Below, piece by piece: positions 18,924-28,374 of a stretch of 64,000 nucleotides of DNA (its first letter is position 1; each line of letters starts with the position of its first letter). Made by a program: the position numbers and the translations under genes. Below the pieces are notes generated by a model. The model was not told the origin of the DNA. It did not search any database and saw only the letters and a list, made by a program, of their open reading frames with translations. This DNA comes from Cupriavidus pauculus (lineage in GTDB: Bacteria > Pseudomonadota > Gammaproteobacteria > Burkholderiales > Burkholderiaceae): the NCBI RefSeq assembly GCF_002858765.1, contig NZ_PJRP01000001.1:250414-314413 (forward strand), written 5' to 3'.

Positions 18924-20141
18924 ATGAGCACAACCGTCAATTCCGCCGCCGCTGCGGCGCCTCGTCAGGAGGGCACGCGCTTCCGCGTGCTGTACGCGAT
19001 CAGCTTCGCGCACTTCCTCAACGACATGATCCAGTCGCTGATCCTGGCCATCTATCCGATGCTCAAGGGCGGCTTCAACCTGAGCTTCACGCAGATTGGC
19101 CTGCTGACGCTGACGTACCAGATCACCGCGTCGCTGCTGCAGCCCATCGTGGGCCTGTACACGGACAAGCATCCGAAGCCCCATTCGCTGGCCATCGGCA
19201 TGGGCTTCACGCTGGGCGGCCTGCTGCTGCTGTCGGTGGCGCCCAGCTATGGCGTGCTGCTGGTGGCGGCGGCCCTGGTCGGTACCGGCTCGTCGATCTT
19301 CCATCCGGAGTCGTCGCGCGTGGCGCGGCTGGCGTCGGGCGGCCAGCATGGCCTAGCGCAATCGATCTTCCAGGTGGGCGGCAATGGCGGCAGCGCCATG
19401 GGCCCGCTGCTGGCCGCGTGGATCGTCCATACGCAGGGCAGCGTGGCGTGGTTCTCGCTGGCCGCGCTGCTGGCCATTGCGGTGCTGTGGCAGATCGGCG
19501 GGTGGTATGGCCGGCATCTGGCCGAGCGCGCGGCCAAGAAGAAGGCCGCGGCCGGTGCGGTCAGCAAGCTGCCGACGTCGACTGTCGTGCGCGCCATGAC
19601 GGTGCTGCTGCTGCTGATCTTCTCGAAATACTTCTACATGGCCAGCCTGAACACGTACTACACGTTCTACCTGATGGAGAAGTTCGGGCTGTCGCGGCAG
19701 ACATCGCAGGTCTACCTGTTCCTGTTCCTGTTCGCGGTGGCTGCGGGTACGATCCTGGGCGGGCCGATCGGTGACCGCATCGGCCGCAAGCGCGTGATCT
19801 GGGCGTCGATCCTGGGCGTGGCGCCGTTCACGCTGATGCTGCCGCATGCCAGCCTGTTCTGGACGGCCGTGCTGACGGTGATCATCGGCTTCATCCTGGC
19901 GTCGGCGTTCTCGGCCATCCTGGTGTTCGCCCAGGAGCTGATTCCGGGCAAGGTCGGCATGGTGTCGGGCCTGTTCTTCGGCTTTGCGTTCGGCATGGGC
20001 GGCATCGGCGCCGCCGTGCTGGGCAACCTGGCCGATACGCATGGCATCGAATCGGTCTACCAGTTCTGCGCCTACCTGCCGCTGTTGGGCCTGCTGGCGG
20101 TGTTCCTGCCTGATCTGCGGGGGCGTGCGAAGGCCGCTTGA
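18924..20141 (+). CDS. Fsr-type (fosmidomycin-resistance-like) MFS exporter
   Basis: The 405-residue protein is an MFS transporter of the Fsr family, seen from SFAHFLNDMIQSLILAIYPM in helix 1, TGSSIFHPESSRVARLASGG (the family-typical FHPE segment), and SIFQVGGNGGSAMGPLLAA. It has about 12 membrane segments. Fsr proteins export fosmidomycin and related compounds in E. coli; the natural substrate is unknown. It is divergent from the AraC regulator, and the 141-base gap between them should hold the control sites. Confidence 0.92.
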   Translation: MSTTVNSAAAAAPRQEGTRFRVLYAISFAHFLNDMIQSLILAIYPMLKGGFNLSFTQIGLLTLTYQITASLLQPIVGLYTDKHPKPHSLAIGMGFTLGGLLLLSVAPSYGVLLVAAALVGTGSSIFHPESSRVARLASGGQHGLAQSIFQVGGNGGSAMGPLLAAWIVHTQGSVAWFSLAALLAIAVLWQIGGWYGRHLAERAAKKKAAAGAVSKLPTSTVVRAMTVLLLLIFSKYFYMASLNTYYTFYLMEKFGLSRQTSQVYLFLFLFAVAAGTILGGPIGDRIGRKRVIWASILGVAPFTLMLPHASLFWTAVLTVIIGFILASAFSAILVFAQELIPGKVGMVSGLFFGFAFGMGGIGAAVLGNLADTHGIESVYQFCAYLPLLGLLAVFLPDLRGRAKAA

Positions 20142-20160
20142 TTGCCCGTGACTGTTTTGC

Positions 20161-20280
20161 CCCTCTCCCGTTTGCGGGTGAAGGGCAGGGGCGAAGGCAA
20201 GCGGTTCAAATTGCGACCTGTCTCATCCTGAGCGGCCGCGCCCTCTCCCCCAACCCCTCTCCCGCCTTGCGGGAGAGGGG
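20161..20280. repeat. Two copies of a dispersed CCCCTCTCCCGC palindromic repeat
   Basis: At 20161-20192 an imperfect CCCTCTCCCG...CGGG...GGGC structure appears. At 20241-20280 there is a longer copy with CCCCTCTCCCGC paired to GCGGGAGAGGGG around a short loop. Related copies lie at 29619-29644 and 34804-34917. All four are intergenic and palindromic, like REP elements. This pair lies between convergent genes. Confidence 0.8.
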
Positions 20281-20300
20281 AGCAAGACCTTCATGGCGAT

Positions 20301-21602
20301 TTACTTGCCAGCCTTGTCCTGCGACACATCCATGATCATGCGCGTCAGCAGGTACAGGCGCGGCGCCACCGAGTTCAGGTCCACATACTCGGCGTCATTG
20401 GAATGGGCGCCGAAGCCACGCAGGCCGAAACGCTCGATCACCGGAGCCTTGGTGGCTGCCGCGGCAAACGCGGCATCGGTGCCGCCGCCTTCGGCCGTGT
20501 CATAGACCGCCAGCTTCTCACCGATTTCCGCATAGATGCCCTGGGCATGGGCGGCCAGCGCGCGTGCGGCCGGGGTAGCCTCCAGCGGCGGGCGGCGACG
20601 CTCGAACTTGACTTCGACCTTGGTGTCGGAAATCAGCTTTTTCTGGATCCGATCCTGTAGCGTTTTCTCTAGGCCGTCGTAGTCGGCGGTGCGCAGCACG
20701 CGCACGTCGGCCTGGGCAGTGGCCACGGCCGGGATCACATTGCGGTTGGTGCCGGCCTGCGACAGCGTCCAGTTGACCTTGAGCCCGGTATCGGGATTCG
20801 ACAGGTCACGCATCTGCAGGATCTGGTGCGACATCTCGTATAGCGCGTTCCGGCCGAGTTCCGGCGAGCTGCCCGCGTGCGACGACTTGCCCTCCGCCTT
20901 GAGCGCGATCGCGCCGATGCCGCTGGTGGCCAGCGACAGGCGGTCGCCGGTCACGCGCGTGGCCTCGCAGGAGAACACGGCGTCCTGCTCGGCACCGAGC
21001 TTCGTCAGCATCGCGCGGGCGCCCGGCGAACTGATTTCCTCGTCGCCGTTGATCAGCACGGTCAGCGTGCCGTAGTCCTTGAAGTTCATCTTCTGCAGGA
21101 TCGCCACGGTGTGCAGGATCACGGCCACGCCGTTCTTGTCGTCGGCGATGCCCAGTCCGTAGGCCTTGTCGCCTTCCACGCGGAACGGCTGCTGCGCCAG
21201 CATGCCGCGCAGGTACACGGTGTCCATGTGGGCGATCAGCATGATCTTGCGCTTGCCCGTGCCCTTGAACGTGGCATGCACCATCTTGCCCACCTTCTCG
21301 GGCGTGTCCGCCATGCGGTAGACCTCGGTCGGCTCCACCAGCTTCGCGTCGCCGCCCATTGCGGCCAGCCGGTCGCGGATCAGGTTGGCAATACGGTCCA
21401 GGCCTTCGATGTCCTTGCTGCCGGACTCGATCGACACCAGGTCCTTCATGGTGTTGATGAGCGCGGGCTTTTCCTGCTGGGCGAGCTGATAGACGGGTTC
21501 GACCGGCGCGGCAGCGGCGGTGCCGGCAAACAGCGCGGTGGCCAGGGCAACCGACGACAGGGTGACAAGACGATGACGAAACACGGGGTGGGGGACGGAC
21601 AC
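20301..21602 (-). CDS. Exported M20-family zinc peptidase (glutamate carboxypeptidase type)
   Basis: The 433-residue protein has a signal peptide (about residues 1-32, ending AGTAAAA) and the M20A/ArgE-CPG2 fold. It shows IMLIAHMDTVYLRG, GLGIADDKNGVAVILH, NGDEEISSPGAR and, at the C-terminus, GGGTDAAFAA and RFGLRGFGAHSNDAEYV. Periplasmic members release C-terminal glutamate, as in carboxypeptidase G2, or act on related peptides. The GTG at 21602 is preferred because AGGAG stands seven bases upstream and the signal peptide starts there. An upstream ATG lacks a site. Confidence 0.9.
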   Translation of the reverse strand: MSVPHPVFRHRLVTLSSVALATALFAGTAAAAPVEPVYQLAQQEKPALINTMKDLVSIESGSKDIEGLDRIANLIRDRLAAMGGDAKLVEPTEVYRMADTPEKVGKMVHATFKGTGKRKIMLIAHMDTVYLRGMLAQQPFRVEGDKAYGLGIADDKNGVAVILHTVAILQKMNFKDYGTLTVLINGDEEISSPGARAMLTKLGAEQDAVFSCEATRVTGDRLSLATSGIGAIALKAEGKSSHAGSSPELGRNALYEMSHQILQMRDLSNPDTGLKVNWTLSQAGTNRNVIPAVATAQADVRVLRTADYDGLEKTLQDRIQKKLISDTKVEVKFERRRPPLEATPAARALAAHAQGIYAEIGEKLAVYDTAEGGGTDAAFAAAATKAPVIERFGLRGFGAHSNDAEYVDLNSVAPRLYLLTRMIMDVSQDKAGK

Positions 21603-21706
21603 GAAACGACTCCTCTTTCTTCTTGGTGGTGTGAAGCCCACATGTTGCGCGCGCAACGCGCACGGGTCCAGTACCCTGGCATCGGTTTTGCGGCATCATC
21701 TCGGTC

Positions 21707-21985
21707 ATGAAGTCCGCCGTGCCCCAGTCCTCCGCATCGCCCGCCATGTCTGCCCGTCCCGCCTGCGCCCACTGTCTTGCCCTGGCCGAAGATCCGCGCC
21801 GCCGCGAGCCGCATCCTTGCCTGGCGCTGCGCAATACCGCGCCGCTGGTCAGCCAGAGCGCGGCGGGCGTGCCCTTCAGCATGATGTCGTTCACCTGCCG
21901 CGAATGCGGCACGGCCTGGCGGCTCTACGACCGCGCCAACGAACTGTTCGTGTCGTGGGTGCCCGAGCACCCGCTGGTGCGATAG
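21707..21985 (+). CDS. Small Cys-rich protein, function unknown
   Basis: The 92-residue protein is not one I recognise. It has two cysteine pairs, CAHC near residue 20 and CREC near 64, separated by a single Cys near 38. This suggests a zinc-ribbon-like fold. The C-terminal part, GTAWRLYDRANELFVSWVPE, looks like a folded domain. The reading frame is consistent with coding usage and no better frame exists. A second ATG at 21746 just before the first CXXC is an alternative start. It diverges from the M20 peptidase. Confidence 0.55.
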   Translation: MKSAVPQSSASPAMSARPACAHCLALAEDPRRREPHPCLALRNTAPLVSQSAAGVPFSMMSFTCRECGTAWRLYDRANELFVSWVPEHPLVR

Positions 21986-22133
21986 CCGCCCGCGTGGCAG
22001 GGGTGGCGTAGCCGATCAGCTAAGATAGCGGCTGGCCGGGCGCCGCCGACACGCGCCGCCCGGTTGCCAGACGTTTTCTCCGCGCGCCGCGTACGCGCCC
22101 ATCCCACGTATTTCCCGCTTCCGAAGCCCGACC

Positions 22134-23123
22134 ATGGCCGTTTTCCGCCTCCTGCCGCTGCGCGCCGCCTGCCTTGCCGTCACGCTGATGGCCTCCGCCG
22201 CTGCCCCCGTCCTTGCCGCTGACAACTATCCGAGCCGGCCGATCCGCATGATCGTGGCCTATCCCACCGGCGGCATCAGCGACGCCGTGGCGCGTGCCTT
22301 GGGCGAAAAGCTGTCGGTGCAGATGGGCACGTCGGTGGTGGTGGAAAACAAGGCCGGCGCCGGTGGCAGCATCGGCATCGACGCCGTGGCCAAGGCCGCG
22401 CCCGATGGGTACACGCTTGGGTTCGCGTCGACCAGCCCGCTCACGCTCAATCCGCATGTGGGCCGTGTCAACTACGATCCGCAGCGCGATGTGGCGCCGG
22501 TCATGAGCGTCATGTACTCGCCCGTGCTGGTGATTGCCACGCCGAGCTTCACCGGCAAGACGTTCCAGGACCTGATCGCCCAGTCGAAGGCCAAACCGGG
22601 TTCGGTGCGCTGGGCCACGTCGGGCCTGGGCACGGTGGGCCACGTGATGCTGGAACAGATCCGCTCGAAGTCCAAGGCGGATATCACGCTGATCCCGTAC
22701 AAGGGTGCGGGCCAGCAGATGAACGACGCGCTGGGCGGCCAGTTCGAGGTGATGAGCACCAACGCCAGCCCGATGCTGACGCAGCATATGCAGGCCGGCC
22801 GCCTGCGGGCCATCGCCGTGGGCGCGCCCAAGCGGCTCGACAGCCTGCCCAATGTGCCGACCTTCGACGAACTCGGCTATCCGAAGGCCAACCTGACGTC
22901 GACGTTCGGCATCTTCGCGCCGGGCAAGACGCCGGTGGCCATCATCGACAAGCTCAACGCCGAGCTGAACAAGGCGCTGGCCGAGCCCGAGGTGCGCGAT
23001 CGCCTGCTGCGCGGCGGCGAGGTGCCGACCGGCGGCTCGGCGGCGCAGTTCGCCAAGGCCATCCACGCCGAATCGCAGGAAAACGCCCGCATCGTCAAGG
23101 AAGCGGGCATCAAGGCGGACTGA
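22134..23123 (+). CDS. Bug/TctC-family periplasmic substrate-binding protein
   Basis: The 329-residue protein has a signal peptide ending near ...APVLAAD and the typical Bug motifs: YPSRPIRMIVAYPTGGISDA, VVVENKAGAGGSIG, PDGYTLGF and RLRAIAVGAPKRLDSLPNVP. These receptors bind carboxylates, amino acids or nicotinate-like compounds, and they are strongly amplified in Cupriavidus and Bordetella. Many are orphans without a transporter, as here: no tctA or tctB is adjacent. The ligand cannot be predicted. Confidence 0.93.
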   Translation: MAVFRLLPLRAACLAVTLMASAAAPVLAADNYPSRPIRMIVAYPTGGISDAVARALGEKLSVQMGTSVVVENKAGAGGSIGIDAVAKAAPDGYTLGFASTSPLTLNPHVGRVNYDPQRDVAPVMSVMYSPVLVIATPSFTGKTFQDLIAQSKAKPGSVRWATSGLGTVGHVMLEQIRSKSKADITLIPYKGAGQQMNDALGGQFEVMSTNASPMLTQHMQAGRLRAIAVGAPKRLDSLPNVPTFDELGYPKANLTSTFGIFAPGKTPVAIIDKLNAELNKALAEPEVRDRLLRGGEVPTGGSAAQFAKAIHAESQENARIVKEAGIKAD

Positions 23124-23184
23124 GGGCGCTGAGGCGCTAAGGGCCGGGCGCGCGCCCTCCACGTCGTACTTTCTTCAAGCCACT

Positions 23185-23907
23185 TCAAGCCACGTCCAGC
23201 CGGCTGCCCAGCCGGTAGACAGTGCGCAGCATCACGCCGTTGAAGGGCCATAGCGCGAGCTTGGTCCGGATGCGCGACAGATGGCTGTCGATGGTGCGCG
23301 ACTGTTCGTCGATGTCGGCGCCGCGCCAGACCTTGTCGATCATCGTTCGGCGCATGACCAGCGTGCCCAGGTTGCGGAACAGCAGCAGCGCCAGCGCATA
23401 TTCCTTGGGCGACAGCGTCACCGGCACACCTTTCACCCAGACCTGCCGTTCGGCCACCGCGAAGCGGAATTCGCCGCAGACCAGCTGGTCGGGGCCGTTC
23501 TCCAGCACCCCGGCCGGCGCCGTGGCCGGCCGCACCGGCTGCGTGGTGGCGCGCCGGCCCAGCGCCTCGATGCGCGCAAGCAGTTCGCCGTCGCGCACGG
23601 GCTGCGGCACGTAGGCATCGGCGCCCGCCATCAGGCAGCGCGCCACGTCCGATTCGGCGTCGCTGGCGCCAAACATCATCACGGGCAGGCCGTGTCCGAG
23701 CGTGCGTCGGACCCAGTCCAGCAATTCCTCGGCATCGGCGTCGGCCACGTCGCGGTCCAGCAGCAGCATGTCGAAGGGCTCGGCATGGATGGCATCCACC
23801 AGTGGCGGTCCGCAGCGAAAGCGTGCCAGATGGTGCCCGCCCCGCTGCAGGGCGCGCTCCAGCACCATGATGCGGGCCGGATTGTCTTCAAGCGCGGCGA
23901 TCTTCAC
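23185..23907 (-). CDS. OmpR-type response regulator with atypical receiver
   Basis: The 240-residue protein has an N-terminal receiver and a C-terminal winged helix (VTLSPKEYALALLLFRNLG, SRTIDSHLSRIRTKL). The receiver keeps acidic residues (EDN at 7-9 and a probable phospho-acceptor in MLLLDRDVAD), but the conserved Lys before Pro near residue 105 is Gln (AYVPQPV). Phosphorylation control may therefore be altered or absent. No histidine kinase gene is adjacent. The gene diverges from a frameshifted paralogue. Confidence 0.88.
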   Translation of the reverse strand: MKIAALEDNPARIMVLERALQRGGHHLARFRCGPPLVDAIHAEPFDMLLLDRDVADADAEELLDWVRRTLGHGLPVMMFGASDAESDVARCLMAGADAYVPQPVRDGELLARIEALGRRATTQPVRPATAPAGVLENGPDQLVCGEFRFAVAERQVWVKGVPVTLSPKEYALALLLFRNLGTLVMRRTMIDKVWRGADIDEQSRTIDSHLSRIRTKLALWPFNGVMLRTVYRLGSRLDVA

Positions 23908-24097
23908 GTTGGGTTCCTTGCAGGTCCTCGCCAGTCATTCAGTGCGGCCCATGGTAGGTCGCGGCCTGCTGCGGACGAAGTAAACATTTGTGGCGGACGC
24001 AAAAATGAGCATCGTCTTATAGGGTTTGTGCGCGACTCCGCATCCAATGGTCGTCGGACTCATTCAACGGCGCCCCGGAGCGGGGGCGCGACGACGC

Positions 24098-24891
24098 ATG
24101 ACCAAGACAGGACTGAGGGTGGCTTCACTGGAAAACGACAGCGCCCAGGCGGCGATGATCCGCGCCATCGTGACCGGCGCGGGCCATGAGTGCGTGACCT
24201 TCACCGACGGCCGACGCATGTTGCTGACGTTGCGCAAGGTGGCCTTCGACCTGCTGCTGGACTGGGATGTACCGCAGGTGTCGGGCCTTGAGGTGCTGCA
24301 CTGGGTGCGCACGCACCTGGACCCGCGCCTGCCGGTGATGTTCGTGGCCCGGCGCCAGGCCGAGGCCGACATCGCGGCGGCGCTGGCCGCAGGGCCGACG
24401 ACTACTTGGTCAAGCCGATCCGGTCGGTGGAACTGTCCGCGCGCATCCAGGCGCTGCTGCGACGGGTCTATCCCGATATGCGCCAGCGCGACGAATACCG
24501 CCTGACGTGGGGCCGCTACGCGTTCGACATCGTGACGCACCAGACCACGCGCGACGGCGCGCTGGTGCCGCTCACACCCAAGGAATTCGACCTGGCGCTG
24601 CTGATGTTCCGCAACGCCAACCGCGTGGTGCCGCGCGACCACATGGTGACGGCGGTCTGGGCGCGCGAGTTCTCGCCGCTGTCGCGCACCATCGACACGC
24701 ATATCTCGCACGCGCGCAACAAGCTCGGGCTGTGGGATGAAAACGGGGTACGCGTGGTGCCGGTCTACCCCTACGGCTACCGGCTGGAACTGCTGGAGGA
24801 GGGGGCGTGCCGCGAGGCACCGGCGCAAGCGGACACCGGACGAAAAAAAAGGCACCCGAAGGTGCCTTTCCCAGTACAGCCGATCGAGTGA
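24098..24891 (+). pseudogene. Frameshifted OmpR-type response regulator
   Basis: This is a paralogue of the divergent regulator at 23185-23907. The receiver is encoded from MTKTGLRVASLEND to DIAAALAAG, then the frame breaks. The rest, DDYLVKPIRSVELSARI through the winged helix (LVPLTPKEFDLALLMFRNAN, SRTIDTHISHARNKLG), continues one frame over. A GGGG run that should read GCAGGGGCC is one G short near 24392-24394. One Leu is also missing before the phospho-acceptor (FDLLLDWD against FDMLLLDRD in the paralogue). The C-terminal tail runs into the porin terminator. Real decay or an assembly error is possible. Confidence 0.8.
24842..24870 (-). terminator. Intrinsic terminator of the porin gene
   Basis: On the minus strand AAAGGCACC pairs with GGTGCCTTT around TTCG, followed by a run of eight T. 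It lies 26 bases behind the porin stop, inside the 3' coding end of the convergent regulator pseudogene. Confidence 0.92.
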
Positions 24892-24895
24892 CCGA

Positions 24896-25999
24896 TCAGA
24901 AAATGTGACGCATGCCCAGGCCGAAGCTGGTCTGGTTGTTGCGACCCGGCAGTTCGGTCGTGGTGGCGCCCGAAACCTTGTTGAAGTCCGCAGCACCGTA
25001 CAATTGCGTGCGCTTCGACAGCGAGTACTCTGCAATGAATGCACCCGTGTAGCGGCGGCCGCTGGCGTCGTTGATGCCGTTCTTGTTCTGGACGTAGTCG
25101 CCGTAGAACGCGCCGGTCAGGGCCAGGGCCGGGGTGACGTTGTACGTTACACCGATGTAACCCAGCGTGTCCTTGCGCGGGTTGGCCAGCGCGTTGCCAC
25201 CGGGCGGAACCGGGTTGGTGGTGCTGCCCGCGTTAAGGATGCCGTCGATCACGCCGGTCTTGTCCTTGCCGCCGATGTAGCCCAGGAAGAACTTGGCCGG
25301 ACCGTACGTGTACTTACCGGCAGCGCCCCACATTTGCTGCTTGTTGCCGTTGGTGTCACGGATTTCCTGGTATACACCGCCCACACCCAGGGGACCCCAG
25401 TTGTAGGCCACGCGTGCGCCGAAGTACGGCGAGTTCGTGCTGGCGCCCGAACCGCTGGCCTTCGTGAAGCTGCCCGGGGTTTCGCCGAAGCCGTAGCTCA
25501 GACCGACGTCCAGGCCGCTAAACGAGCCGCTGTAGCTGATCACATTGTTGCGACGCAGCTGCGTGAGGCTGTAGTACATCCACGAGTTGCCGTTGTAGTT
25601 ACCGATGGTCAGCGGATCGTAGTCGCCGAAGAAGTTAAACCCTTCGGTGTACTGGCGGCCCAGCTTGACCGAGCCGAAGTCGCCGGCCAGGCCAACGTAG
25701 GCTTGACGGTTGAAGATCTGACCCGCCGAGCTCATCGTGCCGTTGTCGCCGTTGAAGCCGTTTTCCAGCTGGAAGATCGCCTTCAGGTTGTTGCCCAGGG
25801 CTTCCGCGCCCTTGATACCCCAACGGCTCTGCGTGATCGCACCACTGTCCACGGCCAGTTGGCCGTGATTCTGGGCGTCGGCATTGGTGGTGTAGTGAAG
25901 GCTGTTGTCAACGATACCGTACAGCGTCACCGACGTTTGCGCGAACGCGCTGCCGGCGCACAGCGAACCAATTGCGAGGGTCAGTAGCGATTTCTTCAT
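24896..25999 (-). CDS. Outer-membrane porin (Gram-negative porin, Burkholderia OpcP/OmpC-like type)
   Basis: The 367-residue protein has a signal peptide (MKKSLLTLAIGSLCAGSAFA) and a trimeric general-porin beta-barrel. It opens QTSVTLYGIVDNSLHYTTNA, contains RQAYVGLAGDFGSVKLGRQY, and ends GLGMRHIF with the terminal Phe needed by the BAM machinery. It allows passive diffusion of small solutes. AAGGAG lies at the right distance from the ATG. The gene has its own terminator, so it is a single-gene unit. The 397-base upstream gap may hold extensive regulation. Confidence 0.96.
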   Translation of the reverse strand: MKKSLLTLAIGSLCAGSAFAQTSVTLYGIVDNSLHYTTNADAQNHGQLAVDSGAITQSRWGIKGAEALGNNLKAIFQLENGFNGDNGTMSSAGQIFNRQAYVGLAGDFGSVKLGRQYTEGFNFFGDYDPLTIGNYNGNSWMYYSLTQLRRNNVISYSGSFSGLDVGLSYGFGETPGSFTKASGSGASTNSPYFGARVAYNWGPLGVGGVYQEIRDTNGNKQQMWGAAGKYTYGPAKFFLGYIGGKDKTGVIDGILNAGSTTNPVPPGGNALANPRKDTLGYIGVTYNVTPALALTGAFYGDYVQNKNGINDASGRRYTGAFIAEYSLSKRTQLYGAADFNKVSGATTTELPGRNNQTSFGLGMRHIF

Positions 26000-26396
26000 G
26001 GTGCTCCTTTTCTGTCTTGTGGTCGGATCGCCCCGGATCACGGCGCGTCCGTCTTTGTGGATAACGTTTGCACTAAACGCCGCGAAAATTTAACAAAAGG
26101 CGGATGTTTCGGACATAAATCCGAACCGCAGGCGCGTGCCAAGAAGACATTTGGTGCAAATCCGTTGGTTTGCCGCTACACAACGCCGGGAGACCCACGA
26201 ATTGGTGCAAGGCACCATGCGCCAGGGCGGTGCAAGTCAGGCGGAGAGCAGGAAAGGAGGCGACATGCAGCACGCGGCACAACCGCCACGCGGGGCGGTT
26301 GCTGCGCTGCGAAATCCCCAACGAACGTGGGGAAGGGTTATCCCTCGATGGGGATGGGCAGGGCTACGGCGCCGGCATCGGCCGGCGCCGTAGCGG
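26000..26396. other. Gene-free region between porin and minE, with one DnaA box
   Basis: No gene or RNA is recognisable. A perfect DnaA box (TTATCCACA on the minus strand) lies at 26056-26064 in the probable porin leader. The AT-rich part at about 26075-26125 probably contains the porin promoter, but I cannot place its -35 and -10. The right end carries the minE hairpin. Confidence 0.45.
26363..26394 (-). terminator. Strong hairpin just behind minE
   Basis: GCTACGGCGCCGGC (26363-26376) and GCCGGCGCCGTAGC (26381-26394) form a perfect 14-base-pair stem with a four-base loop, three bases after the minE stop. No T run follows. It most likely ends or protects the minCDE transcript. Confidence 0.6.
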
Positions 26397-26651
26397 TCAG
26401 GCCTGCGGAATCTCGATCTTGACCTCGAGCACTTCCAGGTTGTCCTGGCGCTCAAGGCTCACGCGCAGATCCTGGTCGCTGATCTTCACGTACTTCGAGA
26501 TGACGGCCACCAGCTCGCGCTGCAGGGCCGGCAGGTAGTCGGCCGGCGCCGAATGGCCGGACCGCTCGTGGGCGAGGATGATCTGCAGCCGCTCTTTCGC
26601 GACCGACGCAGACTTTTTCTTCTCCCCGAGCAGGAAGGACAGGATCGACAT
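26397..26651 (-). CDS. minE: Cell division topological specificity factor MinE
   Basis: MinE drives MinD off the membrane and sets the pole-to-pole oscillation that keeps the MinC inhibitor away from midcell. The 84-residue protein starts [20 protein letters not shown], an amphipathic membrane-binding start followed by the MinD-interacting segment [11 protein letters not shown]. The C-terminal domain ([18 protein letters not shown]) gives topological specificity. It is the last gene of minCDE, 17 bases behind minD. Confidence 0.98.
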   Translation of the reverse strand: MSILSFLLGEKKKSASVAKERLQIILAHERSGHSAPADYLPALQRELVAVISKYVKISDQDLRVSLERQDNLEVLEVKIEIPQA

Positions 26652-26668
26652 ATGGATGAGCCCTCCTT

Positions 26669-27481
26669 TTACTTGTTGCCGAAGATGCGCGAGAGCAGGC
26701 CCGGCTTCTGGTAGTCAGTGAAACGCAGCGGCTTGTCCTTGCCCAGGAAGCGGTCCACCACGTCGCCGTAGGCGTCGGCCACGTCGGTGCCTTCCAGGTG
26801 GATGGCCGGCGTGCCCTGGTTGGAAGCATGCAGCACGGCTTCCGATTCCGGCACCACGCCAATCAGCTTAATGCGCAGGATTTCCTGGATGTCGGTCAGC
26901 GACAGCATCTCGCCACCATGCACGCGCTTGGGGTTGTAGCGCGTGATCAGCAGGTGTTCCTTGATGGTCTCGCCTTCGCTGGCGCGCTTGGTCTTCGACG
27001 CCAGGATGCCCAGGATGCGGTCCGAGTCACGTACCGACGAGACTTCAGGGTTGGTGACGATCAGCGCCTCGTCGGCAAAGTACATGGCCATCAGCGCGCC
27101 GGTCTCGATGCCGGCCGGCGAATCGCAGACGATGAACTCGAAGTCCATGGCCTTCAGGTCGTTGATGACCTTTTCCACGCCCTCGCGCGTCAGCGCTTCC
27201 TTGTCGCGCGTCTGCGACGCCGGCAGGATGAACAGGTTCTCGCACTTCTTGTCCTTGATCAGCGCCTGGTGCAGGTTGGCTTCACCCTGCACCACGTTGA
27301 TCAGGTCATACACCACGCGGCGCTCGCAACCCATAATCAGGTCTAGGTTGCGCAGGCCGACGTCGAAATCGATCACGGCAGTCTTGTGGCCACGCAGGGC
27401 CAGGCCGGCGGCGAAGCTCGCGCTGGTGGTGGTCTTGCCGACGCCTCCCTTGCCGGAGGTCACTACGATGATTTTTGCCAT
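26669..27481 (-). CDS. minD: Septum site-determining ATPase MinD
   Basis: MinD is a membrane-associated ParA-type ATPase that recruits MinC to the membrane. The 270-residue protein has the deviant Walker [12 protein letters not shown] at residues of about 11-20, the [16 protein letters not shown] switch region, and [17 protein letters not shown]-terminal amphipathic helix ([12 protein letters not shown]) targets the membrane. The ATG at 27481 starts [17 protein letters not shown], the conserved opening. It is the second gene of the minCDE operon, with 47 bases to minC. Confidence 0.99.
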   Translation of the reverse strand: MAKIIVVTSGKGGVGKTTTSASFAAGLALRGHKTAVIDFDVGLRNLDLIMGCERRVVYDLINVVQGEANLHQALIKDKKCENLFILPASQTRDKEALTREGVEKVINDLKAMDFEFIVCDSPAGIETGALMAMYFADEALIVTNPEVSSVRDSDRILGILASKTKRASEGETIKEHLLITRYNPKRVHGGEMLSLTDIQEILRIKLIGVVPESEAVLHASNQGTPAIHLEGTDVADAYGDVVDRFLGKDKPLRFTDYQKPGLLSRIFGNK

Positions 27482-27528
27482 GGCTCTTGGTCCGGTATGA
27501 AAGTGGTTCGTCGTGATGGGCGCGGCGG

Positions 27529-28374
27529 TCATTTCATCCGCAGCGGTTCGAGAATCAGTTTTTCGTCGGCCAGGCGTACCTGGGCCGATTTGCCGAGCAC
27601 GTCGGCCGGGAGCGTCTGCTCGGCCGTCCGGTAGATGCCGGCGATGGAAATCAGTTCGGGCTCCATGCACGTGCAGAAGATGCGCGCGTCCGGGTTGCCC
27701 TTGACGCCCGCCAGCGCACGGCCGCGCAGCGGGGCGTAGATATGGATGTTGCCTTCGGCGATGACCTCGGCGCCATAGCTGACCAGGTCCAGGATCACCA
27801 CGTCGCCCTGCGCGTACACCTGCTGGCCCGAGCGCAGCGGCTTGTCGATCAGCAGCGTGGGAATGGCACGCGGCGTGGCGGCCGCGGCGTTGGCGGCGGC
27901 CATGATTTCGGCGATTTCCGATGCGCTGTCCTTGGCCGTACCCGATTCGGCGCCGCTGGCGGCCGGGATGGTGTCGGCCGGTGCGCCTTCGGCGGCCCGT
28001 TCGGAACCGTTTTCGGCGTCCGGCTTGTCCCGGGCGGCGTCGTCACGGCCGCCGCGCCGGCTCTGGCTGTCCAGCAGCGGCAGCCCGAAGCCGCCCGCCC
28101 AGCCGCGCTGGTCGGGGCGCGCCACCACGCCGATGGCGCGGGCATTCAGGGCGGAAAGGGTGTCGATCACGCGGTCCAGCGCCAGCGCGCTGTCGCCGTC
28201 CAGGCGGCGCAGGTCCAGCGCTACCACATCGTCGGAGAAGAAATCGGGGGTCGATTCAAAGCGGGAGAGGAGGTCATCCCGCAGCGCGTCCATGTCCGCG
28301 GTCTGCAGGGCGAGAAGGAGGGCGTCGACATTGCCACTGCGCAGCTCGAAACGTGGCGATTTCTTCTGAGACAT
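27529..28374 (-). CDS. minC: Septum site-determining protein MinC
   Basis: MinC inhibits FtsZ polymerisation away from midcell. The 281-residue protein has an N-terminal FtsZ-binding domain ([20 protein letters not shown]) and a variable Ala/Glu/Asp-rich linker from about 105 to 165. A C-terminal beta-helix follows, with [20 protein letters not shown] and [20 protein letters not shown], that binds MinD and dimerises. The start [10 protein letters not shown] was chosen over longer frames because it begins the conserved domain. It is the first gene of minCDE and divergent from corA. Confidence 0.97.
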   Translation of the reverse strand: MSQKKSPRFELRSGNVDALLLALQTADMDALRDDLLSRFESTPDFFSDDVVALDLRRLDGDSALALDRVIDTLSALNARAIGVVARPDQRGWAGGFGLPLLDSQSRRGGRDDAARDKPDAENGSERAAEGAPADTIPAASGAESGTAKDSASEIAEIMAAANAAAATPRAIPTLLIDKPLRSGQQVYAQGDVVILDLVSYGAEVIAEGNIHIYAPLRGRALAGVKGNPDARIFCTCMEPELISIAGIYRTAEQTLPADVLGKSAQVRLADEKLILEPLRMK

